Notes: a model not told the origin generated them from the sequence alone. DNA of 64,000 nt from Stutzerimonas stutzeri (GCF_024448715.1 NZ_JAMOHZ010000012.1:1-64000), one strand, 5' to 3'; positions 33,333 through 42,603 are shown, counted from the first letter of the stretch. Numbers and translations are program-made.

Positions 33333-34235
33333 CTAGCGCGTCCACTCCTGCTCGCCCAAGCACTCACTGAGGTAATCGAGGAAGCAGGTGATGCGCGCCG
33401 CCAATGCGGTATTGCGGTAATACACCGCGTGGATCGGCTGGAGCACCCGGACGTTCGCCTCGGCCAGCACCTCGACCAGCATGCCCTCGGCGCGATCGCG
33501 CGCGGTCATGAAGTCAGATAAGCAGGCGATACCCTGCCCGGCCAGCGCTAGATGCCTCACTGTCTCGCCGCTGGATGCCCACAGGCTCGGCACGATGGGC
33601 CAGGTCTCGCCGAGGGGATGGCGCAGTGGCCAATGATTGAGGCTCTCCGGCTGGGTGAAACCGATCAGGCTATGCGTCGCCAGGTCCTCGACCTGCTGCG
33701 GCACACCCCGGTCTGCCAGATACGTGGGGCTCGCCACTGCACGCAAACGACTACGCCCCAGCGGCCGAGCGTGCAGGGTGGAATCACGTAGCGGGCCATG
33801 GCGCAGCGCGAGGTCCGTGCGATGTTCCAGCAGATCGATGATTTGATCACTGCTGTGCAGCTCCAGCTCGATATCCGGATAGCGCTTGCGGAACCCACCA
33901 ACAAGCGGCACCAGCACATGCAGCATAAAGGGTGCCGAGGCGTTGACCCGTAACCTTCCGGCCGGATGTTGCAGGCGACGCGACATCTGCTCCTCGGCTT
34001 CCTCTACCGCATCAAGAATCCGCCTGGCCTGAATCAGAAAGGCCGCGCCCTCCTCCGTCAGCTCCAGACGCCGCGTCGTCCGACGCAGCAAAGTGGTCGC
34101 AAGCTTGGCTTCGAGACGGCTAAGGGCGCGGCTGACACCCGAGGCCGTCTGCCCCAGTTGCACCGCGGCGCCGGAAATCGAGCCGGTATCGATCACCGCC
34201 GTGAAGGCTTGCAGTTCGTCGAGCGTCGTTTTCAT
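33333..34235 (-). CDS. LysR family transcriptional regulator
   Basis: 300 residues with an N-terminal winged helix-turn-helix (FTAVIDTGSISGAAVQLGQT, then SRALSRLEAKL) and a periplasmic-binding-like effector domain. It is divergent from an MFS efflux gene 101 bp away and from the aldo-keto reductase beyond it, the normal layout for a LysR regulator and its targets. The effector is unknown; a small carbonyl or drug-like compound would fit the neighbours. Confidence 0.9.
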   Translation of the reverse strand: MKTTLDELQAFTAVIDTGSISGAAVQLGQTASGVSRALSRLEAKLATTLLRRTTRRLELTEEGAAFLIQARRILDAVEEAEEQMSRRLQHPAGRLRVNASAPFMLHVLVPLVGGFRKRYPDIELELHSSDQIIDLLEHRTDLALRHGPLRDSTLHARPLGRSRLRAVASPTYLADRGVPQQVEDLATHSLIGFTQPESLNHWPLRHPLGETWPIVPSLWASSGETVRHLALAGQGIACLSDFMTARDRAEGMLVEVLAEANVRVLQPIHAVYYRNTALAARITCFLDYLSECLGEQEWTR

Positions 34236-34336
34236 CTGTGACTCGCAGTCAATTATGTTTGGCTTGAGACCCGGTTTTTCCGCACGAGTCTGCGGTAGAC
34301 ACTACGCGGCATGCAATCCACCCGGAGTTTCATTCC

Positions 34337-35545
34337 ATGCCCATCGCCTTGCTCGCGCTGACCCTCAGCGCATTCGCCATTGGCACGACGGAGTTCGTCA
34401 TCGTCGGCCTGATTCCCACCATCGCCAGTGATCTCGCCGTCAGCCTGCCTTCGGCCGGGTTGCTGGTCAGCCTCTATGCCCTCGGCGTCGCGGTCGGCGC
34501 GCCACTGCTCACCGCCCTGACCGGCAAGGTGCCGCGCAAGTTGTTGCTGCTGTCGCTGATGGTGCTGTTCACCGCCGGCAACCTGCTCGCCTGGCAGGCG
34601 CCGGGATACGAGTCGCTGATCCTGGCGCGCATCGTCACCGGCCTCGCCCACGGCGTGTTCTTCTCCATCGGCTCGACCATTGCCACCAGCCTGGTCTCGA
34701 AAGAGAAAGCCGCGAGCGCCATCGCCATCATGTTTACCGGGCTCACCGTCGCCCTCGTCACCGGCGTGCCACTCGGCACCTTCATCGGCCAGCAGTTCGG
34801 CTGGCGCGAGACCTTTCTCGCGGTGTCGTTGCTCGGCGTGATCGCCTTTATCGGCAGCCTGATCTTCGTGCCACGTACCATCCAGCACAGCAAGCCCGCC
34901 TCCATCGTCCAGCAACTGGCCGTACTGAAACAGCCGCGCCTGCTGTTGGTCTACTCGATGACTGCGGTCGGCTACGGCGGCACCTTTATCGCCTTCACCT
35001 TTCTTGCGCCGATCCTGCAGGAGATCAGTGGCTTCGGCGAAGGCGCGGTGAGCTTGGTACTGCTGGTCTACGGCGTCTCGGTGGCGGTGGGCAATATCTG
35101 GGGCGGCAAACTGGCCGACCGTCGCGGGCCGATCAGCGCCCTGAAGTTGATTTTTGCGCTGCTGGCGGCCGTCCTCTTCACGCTCACCTTTACCGCGGCC
35201 AACCCCTGGCTGGCACTGGCGACGGTTTTGCTCTGGGGTGCGGTGGCGTTCGGCAACGTGCCCGGTTTGCAGGTCTACGTGGTACGCCAGGCCGAGCACT
35301 ACACACCGAACGCCGTGGACGTTGCCTCGGGTCTGAACATCGCTGCATTCAACCTTGGCATCGCCGGTGGCGCATGGCTCGGGGGACACATCGTCGCATC
35401 TATGGGTCTGATCCATACCGCCTGGATCGGCGCGCTGGTGGTGCTGATCGCCCTGGCCCTCACGTATTGCAGCGGCCGGCTGGATAGCCTGGACACGCGA
35501 TCAGGCGACGCCATACACGAGTCGGCCCTCGCCGCCTCGCATTGA
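34337..35545 (+). CDS. MFS transporter (DHA1/AraJ-like efflux)
   Basis: 402 residues with 12 predicted membrane segments. The MFS A-motif region and the family-typical [19 protein letters not shown] start are present, as in AraJ/YdhP sugar or drug efflux proteins. Its stop overlaps the in-frame region before the aldo-keto reductase, so the two are one transcript. The divergent LysR gene probably regulates both. Substrate unknown. Confidence 0.9.
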   Translation: MPIALLALTLSAFAIGTTEFVIVGLIPTIASDLAVSLPSAGLLVSLYALGVAVGAPLLTALTGKVPRKLLLLSLMVLFTAGNLLAWQAPGYESLILARIVTGLAHGVFFSIGSTIATSLVSKEKAASAIAIMFTGLTVALVTGVPLGTFIGQQFGWRETFLAVSLLGVIAFIGSLIFVPRTIQHSKPASIVQQLAVLKQPRLLLVYSMTAVGYGGTFIAFTFLAPILQEISGFGEGAVSLVLLVYGVSVAVGNIWGGKLADRRGPISALKLIFALLAAVLFTLTFTAANPWLALATVLLWGAVAFGNVPGLQVYVVRQAEHYTPNAVDVASGLNIAAFNLGIAGGAWLGGHIVASMGLIHTAWIGALVVLIALALTYCSGRLDSLDTRSGDAIHESALAASH

Positions 35546-35565
35546 TCAATCACACAGGAGAACCT

Positions 35566-36366
35566 ATGAGCATTCCCGCTTTCGGCCTCGGCACCTTCCG
35601 CCTCAAGGGCCAACAAGTCATCGATTCGGTGAAGATGGGTCTCGAACTCGGCTATCGCCACATCGACACCGCACAGATTTACGAGAACGAAGCTGAAGTC
35701 GGACAGGCCATCGCCGAGATCGATGTGCCGCGCGAAGAGCTGTTCGTGACCACCAAGGTCTGGACCAGCAACCTCCGCGCCGACCGCCTGATCCCCAGCC
35801 TGGAGGAAAGTCTGAGCAAATTGCGCATGGAGCAGGTGGACCTCACCCTCGTGCACTGGCCCTCGCCCAACGACGAGCTAACGGTCGCCGACTACCTGGC
35901 CCGCATGCTGGAAGCCAAAGAGCGCGGCCTGACCCGCGCCATCGGCATCTCCAACTTCACCATCAGCCATATGCAACAGGCCATCGACGCCATCGGCGCC
36001 AAGAACATCGCTACCAACCAGGTCGAGGTGCACCCCTTTCTGCAGAACCGTAAGGTGATCGACTTCGCCCGCAGCCAGGGCATCCACCTCACCGCCTATA
36101 TGCCGCTGGCCTACGGGAAGGTGATGCAGGACGAGGTACTGCAACGCATCGGCGAAAGCCACAACGCCAGCCCCGCGCAGATTGCGCTCGCCTGGCTGTT
36201 GCAACAAGGCTTCGCCGTGATCCCGTCATCCACCAAACGCGAAAACCTCGCCGCCAATCTGGCTGCTCAGAAGCTGCGCTTGACTGACGAAGAGATGCAG
36301 CAGATCGCCACGCTGGATCGCAACGAGCGCCTGGCCAACCCCGGCTTCGCGCCAAAGTGGGACTGA
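35566..36366 (+). CDS. Aldo/keto reductase (2,5-diketo-D-gluconate reductase-like)
   Basis: NADPH-dependent carbonyl reductase of 266 residues. ATG at 35566 follows CAGGAG. Catalytic tetrad residues are visible: Asp and Tyr in [11 protein letters not shown], Lys in VTTKVW, His in TLVHWPSP. The NADPH-binding [10 protein letters not shown] is present. It resembles DkgB, which reduces diketogluconate and methylglyoxal. It follows the MFS gene in an operon. Confidence 0.88.
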   Translation: MSIPAFGLGTFRLKGQQVIDSVKMGLELGYRHIDTAQIYENEAEVGQAIAEIDVPREELFVTTKVWTSNLRADRLIPSLEESLSKLRMEQVDLTLVHWPSPNDELTVADYLARMLEAKERGLTRAIGISNFTISHMQQAIDAIGAKNIATNQVEVHPFLQNRKVIDFARSQGIHLTAYMPLAYGKVMQDEVLQRIGESHNASPAQIALAWLLQQGFAVIPSSTKRENLAANLAAQKLRLTDEEMQQIATLDRNERLANPGFAPKWD

Positions 36367-36465
36367 TCGACACGCAAACAGACGCGCCGCCGCGCGGGCT
36401 TCAAGTGCCCATCGGTGGCGCGGCATAAGCATTTGATAGACGGACGAAAAATCACGGAAGGAGGG

Positions 36466-36494
36466 TTGACAGCCACAGGCGCGACGAGAATAAT
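36466..36494 (+). promoter_or_regulatory. Promoter of tRNA-Met
   Basis: TTGACA (36466-36471), a 17-bp spacer, and AATAAT (36489-36494), placing transcription a few bases before the tRNA at 36506. A near-consensus sigma-70 promoter, as expected for a stable RNA. Confidence 0.8.
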
Positions 36495-36505
36495 GCGCGC
36501 CACTT

Positions 36506-36582
36506 GGCTACGTAGCTCAGTTGGTTAGAGCATAGCATTCATAATGCTGGGGTCCGGGGTTCAAGTCCCTGCGTAGCCACCA
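36506..36582 (+). tRNA. tRNA-Met (elongator, anticodon CAT); prophage attachment gene
   Basis: 77-nt tRNA with encoded CCA. GGCTACG pairs with CGTAGCC. The anticodon loop TTCATAA has CAT, and the T-arm is GGGTTCAAGTCCC. The sequence matches elongator Met tRNA rather than initiator. Its last 46 bases (from the anticodon loop on) plus two bases are repeated exactly at 48756 and 51439, so this is the left attachment site of the element and the tRNA stays functional. Confidence 0.97.
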
Positions 36583-36584
36583 AA
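36537..36584. repeat. attL: 48-bp attachment repeat, copy 1
   Basis: Starts at ATTCATAATGCTGG in the anticodon loop and ends at CACCAAA after the tRNA. Identical 48-bp copies lie at 48756-48803 and 51439-51486. The integrase gene is the nearest recombinase, 0.6 kb inside. Confidence 0.95.
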
Positions 36585-36591
36585 CAAAACA

Positions 36592-36621
36592 AGGGCTTAC
36601 CGAAAGGTAGGCCCTTTTTTG
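36592..36621 (+). terminator. Terminator just inside the prophage left end
   Basis: GGGCTTAC and GTAGGCCC around CGAAAG, followed by TTTTTT. It replaces the tRNA's own terminator and would stop read-through into the prophage. Confidence 0.88.
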
Positions 36622-36645
36622 TTGCGCCTGATGACTACAGAGTGA

Positions 36646-37182
36646 CTACGCCTTGTCTACCTTGCCACCTACCGGCGCTGGCAGCCCCTCATCCAAGTCA
36701 ACCCCCCTAGCCCTAAGATCGGCCCGAAGTGCAAGTAGCTGCAATTTTGCCAGCTCCAACTGGGTAGCAGCCATCTGATCAGCGACAGGCTGAATACACC
36801 GATACCAGTGCATAAAACCTGAAACCACGCCCAAAGCACCAAGGGTCGCCATGATGACGGCAAGAGTGATGTAGGTCTGCTTGTCGGACGACGCAACCTC
36901 TACAACTCGTTCCAAAGAGGCCTTCCGAGCCTCCTGAGGCAGGCTCAGCTTTGCCTCTGACCGCAGAGTCTCCAGCTCTACCCAATGTTCGAACACTACT
37001 GAGTTCGTTGCCTTAGTTGCGTACACAACAAGTGCGAAGCCAGAGGCAACGAGTAACAGAGAAAAAAGAGCTGCAAACTTATAGAGATTATCGGTAGGAA
37101 GCGGGATCCTATTTTCCATGTTCTTTCCAACTTTCCGTAGGAAATCGGAGTATGCATGGTAGCTACTCGAGAATGAAATCAT
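36646..37182 (-). CDS. Two-helix membrane protein between integrase and attL
   Basis: 178 residues, or 157 if translation starts at MENRIPLPTDN (37119), which has a better ribosome site (GGAAAG). The longer start overlaps the integrase stop by four bases (ATGA). Membrane segments lie near 34-54 (YKFAALFSLLLVASGFALVV) and 104-124, with a charged segment between them and a long helix after. I do not recognise the family. Being the last gene of the transcript and next to the att site, it is likely a variable accessory gene; a role in exclusion or envelope interaction is a guess. Confidence 0.7.
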   Translation of the reverse strand: MISFSSSYHAYSDFLRKVGKNMENRIPLPTDNLYKFAALFSLLLVASGFALVVYATKATNSVVFEHWVELETLRSEAKLSLPQEARKASLERVVEVASSDKQTYITLAVIMATLGALGVVSGFMHWYRCIQPVADQMAATQLELAKLQLLALRADLRARGVDLDEGLPAPVGGKVDKA

Positions 37183-38171
37183 AGAGCTGCCCTGTATTCG
37201 GACTGTGCCAACGGGGACAACCGGAGCGCCGACTCCAAATGGTCAGGCGACAGGTGTGCGTAGCGCATCGTCATCGTGATCGACGAGTGACCCAGAATCC
37301 GTTGCAGGCCAAGAATGTCACCCCCGGCCATCATGTAATGACTAGCGAAGGTGTGCCGCAGGATATGGGTCATTTGTCCTGGGGTATCGAATCCGCATCG
37401 TTTGTATGCACTCCGAAAAGCAGACCGGCAGGACATGAACAGCCGTCCATTACCGGGCATCCCCAGCTTCAGTGCGATTTCCTCGACCTCCTTCGGGATC
37501 GGTACAGACCTAGACTGCCTGTTCTTTGTCCGGTGAAAATGCGCCTTGCCACCAAATAGGGCTGCACGGGAGAGGGATTCCGCTTCATCCCAGCGAGCGC
37601 CCGTGGCCAAACACAGGAGCGCAACCGGATAGGTGTGATTGTTGGTCGACCGGCGACACTCATCGAGCAGCTGGCGGATCTGTGGAAGCGTCAGAAAGGT
37701 CAGCTCGGTTTGGTCGGTTTTGATCTGACGGATGCTAGCCAGCGGGTTCTTACCCACCCAGGCGCCAAGACGGATCAGCTCGGAGAACACCGCAGACAAA
37801 TAGCGCTGTTCGTGATTGACGGTGTGCGGAGAGGCTTCCGTGAGTCTGCGCTGACGATAACGTGCCCATGCCAGGGCATCGAACTCAGAGGCCAGAGGGT
37901 CACCTAGCCGCTCAGCGATCGCGAGTGTTCGTGACAGTCGTGTTTTCTCGTCTTTCAGCGAGCAGCCGTGCAGCGAATGCCACAGGGTTACCAAGTCAGA
38001 AAGACGATCATCTAGCGGTCGGCCTGTCAGCTTGAAGGTCGCAAAGAACTCGGATTCATAGCGCTGAGCTGCTGCCTTCGTCAAAAATCCTTTCTTGCGA
38101 ATACGCCGCCCTGCCCGGCCATTCTCGTAGAAATCAGCCGTCCAGGTTTTGCCGTCTTTTCGAGCCGTCAT
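37179..38171 (-). CDS. Tyrosine-recombinase integrase of a filamentous prophage
   Basis: 330 residues. The catalytic residues are all visible: Arg193 (LATGARWDEAE), His269 and Arg272 (THILRHTFASH), His295 (ILGHSS) and Tyr304 (MRYAHL). The N-terminus has an Arm/SAM-like DNA-binding domain. It is next to the tRNA-Met attachment site and overlaps the replication gene upstream by four bases, the same order (rep-int) as in Pf phages of P. aeruginosa. Integration into the tRNA 3' end is therefore its probable reaction. Confidence 0.95.
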   Translation of the reverse strand: MTARKDGKTWTADFYENGRAGRRIRKKGFLTKAAAQRYESEFFATFKLTGRPLDDRLSDLVTLWHSLHGCSLKDEKTRLSRTLAIAERLGDPLASEFDALAWARYRQRRLTEASPHTVNHEQRYLSAVFSELIRLGAWVGKNPLASIRQIKTDQTELTFLTLPQIRQLLDECRRSTNNHTYPVALLCLATGARWDEAESLSRAALFGGKAHFHRTKNRQSRSVPIPKEVEEIALKLGMPGNGRLFMSCRSAFRSAYKRCGFDTPGQMTHILRHTFASHYMMAGGDILGLQRILGHSSITMTMRYAHLSPDHLESALRLSPLAQSEYRAAL

Positions 38172-39448
38172 ACCGCCCTACCCCATCGAACATGACGCTC
38201 TTGGAGCAGGTTCTTGATGTGCTTGTATAGATCACGCTCCGTCATATCCTTGGACGCGTAGTGATCACGGATTACCGGCCAGCATTCCCACTCGCGCAAC
38301 CGGTCAAAAGCTTGCTTAGCGCCCACCCGCTCCCTTGCTAGTAGGCTTACGAAGTTTCCCAGGAAGAGCTCCACGTTCTTGCCAGAGAAGCCGCGAGAGG
38401 TTTTGTAGTAGCGCTTGTATTCGGTTTCATCAATCAAGGAATCGACCGGCACATCCACCCGCACGTCATCACGGATGAGGGTCCAGATCGGCTCGAAGTA
38501 GCCAGGACGGGCGAGTAACTTGAATTGGCCCAGGCCGTAGCGCCAGAGGCCGTCGAGGTGTGCTGAAAACGCTGCGAAGGAGTCGATATCAATGGCTTGT
38601 CCGGTCTTCACATCCACGGAGCCACTCGCGAATTGCTGGATAACTGAGTGGTGATAACGCAGTTCGACGCGCCACACGTCTTGGGTCGGGTCGTAGTTGT
38701 CAGGGTCTATCTGGTCCAGAGAGTCACGACGACGCCAGACACTTTCCCAATAGTCGAGCTTGTCATGGGAACGCGCCTGAAGCGTCTTGTTGTAAATGCC
38801 GAGTTGAACACCCCCGGCAGAGCCAAATAGAAAGGACTGGCCCCGCCCGTAGGTGGCTGCTTCCATGGTCCACTGGATTTCTTTGATACCCGAAATATCC
38901 CGGTTAGCGCGGGCGCGACAGTGCATGCGGGCGGTCAAGTCAGCCGGAGGCGTCCAACCCTGGAGATCCAGCGCCAGATGGACAGCACACTGATTGCGTT
39001 CGCGGTTGGTCATGACGGCTGCGGCGTAGTAGTCCATCCGCTCTTGCAAACGCTCAGGCGACAGCGCATCGATGGCATGCGGCGACACTTCGATTTTCAG
39101 ATGTGGGCCGATCTGGTCCAGCTTGGCGTTGAAATTTTTGATGAGCAGAATGAACCCGAGGTCGGCGTTCTGAAGCTTGTACTGGTAGCCCGAGTCCCGA
39201 CCAACACGACCGGCGTGCCAGAACTCTCCAGCAAACTCGACCATGACGCCCGGTTTCTCGAACAGCGCCATGATCTCGGGACGGATCAGTCCGCGATACA
39301 ACTGGCGGACCGTATCGACGCCGCAATGCAACAAGCGGACGTTGGATAGATCGGCTATCCGAGCGGTGCCCGGGTCGACGAATAACCGGCTTCGACCGTC
39401 TTCCAATCCGGTGATGAGGTCGATTCGTTTGAAGTCTTTGTTGGCCAT
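38168..39448 (-). CDS. Phage replication initiation protein (Pf-type)
   Basis: 426 residues. Equivalent in position, size and general sequence to the rolling-circle replication protein of Pf-like inoviruses (located between zot and int). It would nick the phage origin to begin single-strand synthesis. I see no textbook HUH motif, but a Rep_trans-like core (NRDISGIKEIQWTMEAATYG, VWRVELRYHHS) is present. The ribosome site GGGGAAAC precedes the ATG. Confidence 0.85.
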   Translation of the reverse strand: MANKDFKRIDLITGLEDGRSRLFVDPGTARIADLSNVRLLHCGVDTVRQLYRGLIRPEIMALFEKPGVMVEFAGEFWHAGRVGRDSGYQYKLQNADLGFILLIKNFNAKLDQIGPHLKIEVSPHAIDALSPERLQERMDYYAAAVMTNRERNQCAVHLALDLQGWTPPADLTARMHCRARANRDISGIKEIQWTMEAATYGRGQSFLFGSAGGVQLGIYNKTLQARSHDKLDYWESVWRRRDSLDQIDPDNYDPTQDVWRVELRYHHSVIQQFASGSVDVKTGQAIDIDSFAAFSAHLDGLWRYGLGQFKLLARPGYFEPIWTLIRDDVRVDVPVDSLIDETEYKRYYKTSRGFSGKNVELFLGNFVSLLARERVGAKQAFDRLREWECWPVIRDHYASKDMTERDLYKHIKNLLQERHVRWGRAV

Positions 39449-39578
39449 TTTGTTTCCCCTTTACTATGGGTTACTAAGGTTGTTCGGTTGGATTTATCTG
39501 ACGTGCTACAGGGACGTCAGCGCGCGCAGCACGCCGGCTCGTGCCTCGCCGTGCGTGCCTGGGGCACGCTGACGGTCT
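39449..39578. other. Prophage intergenic region, candidate rolling-circle origin
   Basis: A 130-bp non-coding stretch between zot and the replication gene, with several GC-rich self-complementary segments (CGTGCCTCGCCGTGCGTGCC and neighbours). Filamentous phages keep origins and packaging hairpins in such gaps. There is no direct proof of an origin here. Confidence 0.35.
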
Positions 39579-40775
39579 TCACCACAGGAACTTCCCCTTC
39601 TCATACGGCACGCGGGTAAAGCGTGTGCGCTGGGGTTCGTTCTGGTTCTGGCGCGGCTGTGCCACCGGCTGCGGTGCCGGGAGCTGGTTGTTCCGGTTCT
39701 GGTCCTGCATCGAGCCTCGGTCGGGCTTGGTCGGGTCGAAGTAGCCGTTCTGCACAACGGTCATGCAGAACTCGAACGACACCTCCAGCAACGTGCCTTG
39801 TTGGGTGTTGCATCGGCAGCCGGTCAGCCCATCGTCGGTATCGCCGATGCTCATTCGCCTTCGGTTGCGGCTGATCAGCTCTCGGTCGGTGGTGGCGATG
39901 CAGATCGGCTTGGGAAAGGCTTGCGGGGTGTTCAGCTGGTCATAGATCGGCGCGGAGCCGGGCACATCCTGAATACGTGGAACGCGAGAGCCGAGATACT
40001 GCTCTAGCGTTTGCGGCTGCTCTGCGCCCTGGTTGCCGATGGGGTTGATGAACGAGCCAACGACGCTTTTGGCCTGATCAACCATGCTTTCGGATTCAAT
40101 CGGCGCGCCGATCTGATCTGCCGCCTGGGGCGCGGTCTTCTCTTGTTCGTATCGGGCATAGGCGCGGTACACCAGAAACCCCGCCCCGATGATCACCGCC
40201 GCGGCCAACAGGAACTTAGTCGGCACCTTGGCCTGAAAGTGGTGCTTGGCATTGGTGCTGGTATAGGCACCGAAGTATTTCTTATCCAGCCGCAGCGACT
40301 TCTTGTCGGCATCCTTGAAGCTGGATTTCACCTCGACCTTTTCAACCACCACTTCGGATTCGAAGCGCAGCAGTTGGGATGACTTGAAGACGCGCCAGTA
40401 GTGAATATGCGAGTTGCACAGACGGCGCAGGTGAACATCGAGGTAGCGCGGGTCTTGAGTGACCAGATGCACTTCGTGGCCCTGGTGACGCATGGTCTCG
40501 AAGCGGGTGATGTGCTCAGGCGGCCGTGCTCGTGGATCGCGTGAGCCAAACCAGCCTTGGGCTTCATCCACGATGATGATCGCGTCGGCCGGCAGCTCGA
40601 ACCACTTCTCGGGATCTTCGAACACGAACCAGCTGGCTTTCAGCTGCTCGGGCTTGAGGCCGTTGATGTTGTGGTAGTAGACGACGCGACCTTGGGCGTG
40701 GGCGCTTTGGTCGACTTCGCGGATGGTGTTGAGGGTCTTGCCGTGCCCCGGCTTACCCGTGCGGATGATGAGCAT
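39579..40775 (-). CDS. zot: Zot domain protein, filamentous phage assembly ATPase (pI-like)
   Basis: 398 residues. Walker A GKPGHGKT (7-14) and Walker B AIIIVDEAQ (about 64-72) form the assembly ATPase. A single membrane helix at about 189-206 (FLLAAAVIIGAGFLVY) separates it from a periplasmic tail with cysteines. Homologues (pI in Ff phages, Zot in CTX phage) thread phage DNA through the inner membrane during extrusion. It follows the DUF2523 and adsorption genes, the Pf order. Confidence 0.93.
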   Translation of the reverse strand: MLIIRTGKPGHGKTLNTIREVDQSAHAQGRVVYYHNINGLKPEQLKASWFVFEDPEKWFELPADAIIIVDEAQGWFGSRDPRARPPEHITRFETMRHQGHEVHLVTQDPRYLDVHLRRLCNSHIHYWRVFKSSQLLRFESEVVVEKVEVKSSFKDADKKSLRLDKKYFGAYTSTNAKHHFQAKVPTKFLLAAAVIIGAGFLVYRAYARYEQEKTAPQAADQIGAPIESESMVDQAKSVVGSFINPIGNQGAEQPQTLEQYLGSRVPRIQDVPGSAPIYDQLNTPQAFPKPICIATTDRELISRNRRRMSIGDTDDGLTGCRCNTQQGTLLEVSFEFCMTVVQNGYFDPTKPDRGSMQDQNRNNQLPAPQPVAQPRQNQNEPQRTRFTRVPYEKGKFLW

Positions 40776-40779
40776 GGGA

Positions 40780-41094
40780 TCAGGCCGTGAAGGTGGTGAC
40801 GTTGCCGAGCTTGGTGCGGCGGTCGGCTAGCTTGTCGATACCGGACAGCACCAGGCGCGTGGTGATGGCGGCGAAGTACATATTGAACGCGACATCGATC
40901 TTGGCCAGTCCCAGGATCATCTGGATCGACTGCGCCACGTTGCCCATGTTGGCGAGCATGTAATCTTTCGCCTCACCGATCACGAAGTTGATGCCGAGGT
41001 AGCTGACCATGCCAATGCCAAGCACCCGTAAAACCATCATCACCAGCGGTTTGACGATCATCACGGCGAGTACGGCGAGGTAGTAAAAGTGCAT
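40780..41094 (-). CDS. DUF2523 inner-membrane protein (pVI-like minor coat)
   Basis: 104 residues starting MHFYYLAVLAVMIVKPL at 41094, whose ATG overlaps the stop of the adsorption gene (TGATG). Three hydrophobic helices. DUF2523 proteins occur between the adsorption protein and Zot in inoviruses and correspond to pVI, the minor coat protein at the tip. The short distance to zot indicates an operon. Confidence 0.87.
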   Translation of the reverse strand: MHFYYLAVLAVMIVKPLVMMVLRVLGIGMVSYLGINFVIGEAKDYMLANMGNVAQSIQMILGLAKIDVAFNMYFAAITTRLVLSGIDKLADRRTKLGNVTTFTA

Positions 41095-42530
41095 CAGGCA
41101 CCTCCAAAGGCGCGGCCCACATAGACGGCGCAGAACATTGCGGTGAACGCCACGATCAGCCAGGACATATCCGTAGCGGCTTGGCACAGAGGCTCATAGG
41201 TAATTTGCAGGGTGCGGCCACCGCTGGAACGGAGGTTCATGCTCTCGGGTGACGGGCAACCGGACGGGAGGAAGCGGCCAGCGCTGTCGATGAAGCTCGG
41301 CGCTTGAACCTCAGCTTCTTTCAGCTCGAACTGTTCACCTTGGAACAGCCCTTCGATATCGGTCTTCTTTTTGTCGAAGTCGGCCTGCTCTTCGGCATTG
41401 CAGCGCATCTGCTTCTGTTGCTTGAGGATGGCGCACTGGACCGCATCGCCCTTGCAGCTGATCTGCGCATCGCAGGCTTCGCCGGTTACGCCAGATGGAA
41501 CGCATTTGTTCGGATCGGTGGCCGGGTCGCATTCACCTTCGCCGTCTCCTTCACCATCACCAGTGCCGTCACCATCCCCTGAACCATCGCCATCACTGGA
41601 ACCGTCGCCACTTCCACCGTCGCCATCACCGCCGCCATCCCCACCGCCATCACCTGGGTCTGTGGGATCTGTCGGATCTGTCGGATCTGTCGGATCTGTC
41701 GGATCTGTGGGATCAGTAGGATCAGTCGGGTCAGTAGAATCAGGTGGCAACGAGCAGAACGTACCGTTCCAAACATAACCCTCAGGGCAGTTGTTATCGG
41801 GATCTGGAGCGGGGGTGTCATCTGGATTAGTGGTGTCACTAGTCCCACCAGGCGCGGTACGAGCGGGTTCGCCACCAGTGCATTCGAAACCGGCGCTCTT
41901 GTATTCGTAGGAGCCGAAGACTCCGGGAGGATTGCCGCTTGTGTAGACGTATACGTTGGTCGCCGCAGTAAAACCCCAGGTGTATTGGCAGCTATTAGCG
42001 CAGACGCTTCCAGGTGGCTCAGTTGACGGTTGACCAACTGATGACTTCATCAAGTGTTGATGAAGAATGGTTTGGCCGTTAGTTGCTTCGCAGGGATTAG
42101 ACGAAGGCAAACATTCACCAATGGAATCATCATAGTTGAAACCGATCGGGCAGGACGTTCCGAATCGCTGGGCATAATAAGTGTAATAAGAAATCGAAGC
42201 CGGATTCTCAGGATTGGGAACCTTCCACTTACACGACGCATAAGTGGGGGAACTGAAAGTGCAGGAAACAAACTGGAAGTTGGTCGTGTCATTTCCTTGT
42301 ACTGTCGCTGAGTTAAGCGCGGCAGCTTTCAAGCTTGGTTTTGCCGTACATTGGACTTGCGAACATTTCCAATAATAGTCCTCCGCAAAAACGCCCTGAG
42401 AGAAAAAGAAAAGTGGAAAGGTAAGTAACGTGAGAATAAAAAGCAGCGACCGACGACGGTTGCCCTCCTCCGTCGGTCTAACCGACGGCGGACGCTGCGT
42501 TACTCGAAAGACGAAGTTAGAAATATCCAT
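41094..42530 (-). CDS. coaA: Phage adsorption / attachment protein (pIII-like, CoaA type)
   Basis: 478 residues from MDISNFVFRVT at 42530. A long basic N-terminus precedes a hydrophobic signal sequence cut near QGVFA (about residue 49). A cysteine-rich N-terminal domain follows. Next come at least eight TDP tripeptides and a Gly/Asp-rich linker, then a C-terminal domain and a membrane anchor near the end (SWLIVAFTAMFCAVYVG). This is the plan of pIII-type tip proteins that bind the pilus and terminate the virion. The repeat number could vary between strains. It starts right after a 23-codon coat gene. Confidence 0.9.
   Translation of the reverse strand: MDISNFVFRVTQRPPSVRPTEEGNRRRSLLFILTLLTFPLFFFSQGVFAEDYYWKCSQVQCTAKPSLKAAALNSATVQGNDTTNFQFVSCTFSSPTYASCKWKVPNPENPASISYYTYYAQRFGTSCPIGFNYDDSIGECLPSSNPCEATNGQTILHQHLMKSSVGQPSTEPPGSVCANSCQYTWGFTAATNVYVYTSGNPPGVFGSYEYKSAGFECTGGEPARTAPGGTSDTTNPDDTPAPDPDNNCPEGYVWNGTFCSLPPDSTDPTDPTDPTDPTDPTDPTDPTDPTDPGDGGGDGGGDGDGGSGDGSSDGDGSGDGDGTGDGEGDGEGECDPATDPNKCVPSGVTGEACDAQISCKGDAVQCAILKQQKQMRCNAEEQADFDKKKTDIEGLFQGEQFELKEAEVQAPSFIDSAGRFLPSGCPSPESMNLRSSGGRTLQITYEPLCQAATDMSWLIVAFTAMFCAVYVGRAFGGA
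41656..41742. repeat. 9-bp tandem repeats coding for (Thr-Asp-Pro)n
   Basis: The unit GGATCTGTC and close variants recur about nine times inside the adsorption gene, encoding the (TDP)n linker on the minus strand. Copy number is likely to change by slippage. Confidence 0.85.
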
Positions 42531-42531
42531 A

Positions 42532-42603
42532 TCACACCCGCCCAAAGAACACGAGATAGAACGCCAACGTGGTCAGAATCAATACATATAGTTCATAACT
42601 CAT
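42532..42603 (-). CDS. 23-residue minor coat protein (single membrane helix)
   Basis: A very small gene: MSYELYVLILTTLAFYLVFF then GRV, stop. One membrane helix makes up almost the whole product. It lies between the major coat gene and the adsorption gene with only one base between its stop and the next ATG, exactly where inoviruses carry the tiny pVII/pIX-like minor coat proteins. Too short for default gene callers. Confidence 0.72.
   Translation of the reverse strand: MSYELYVLILTTLAFYLVFFGRV

Noticed and set aside
34253..35416. 387-codon minus-strand frame opposite the MFS gene
   Set aside because: Gly/Asp/Gln-rich shadow produced by high-GC codon bias; the plus strand is a clear 12-helix transporter.
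41656..41742. Short tandem repeats that might suggest a CRISPR array
   Set aside because: Nine-base units without spacers, in frame inside the adsorption gene and translated as Thr-Asp-Pro.
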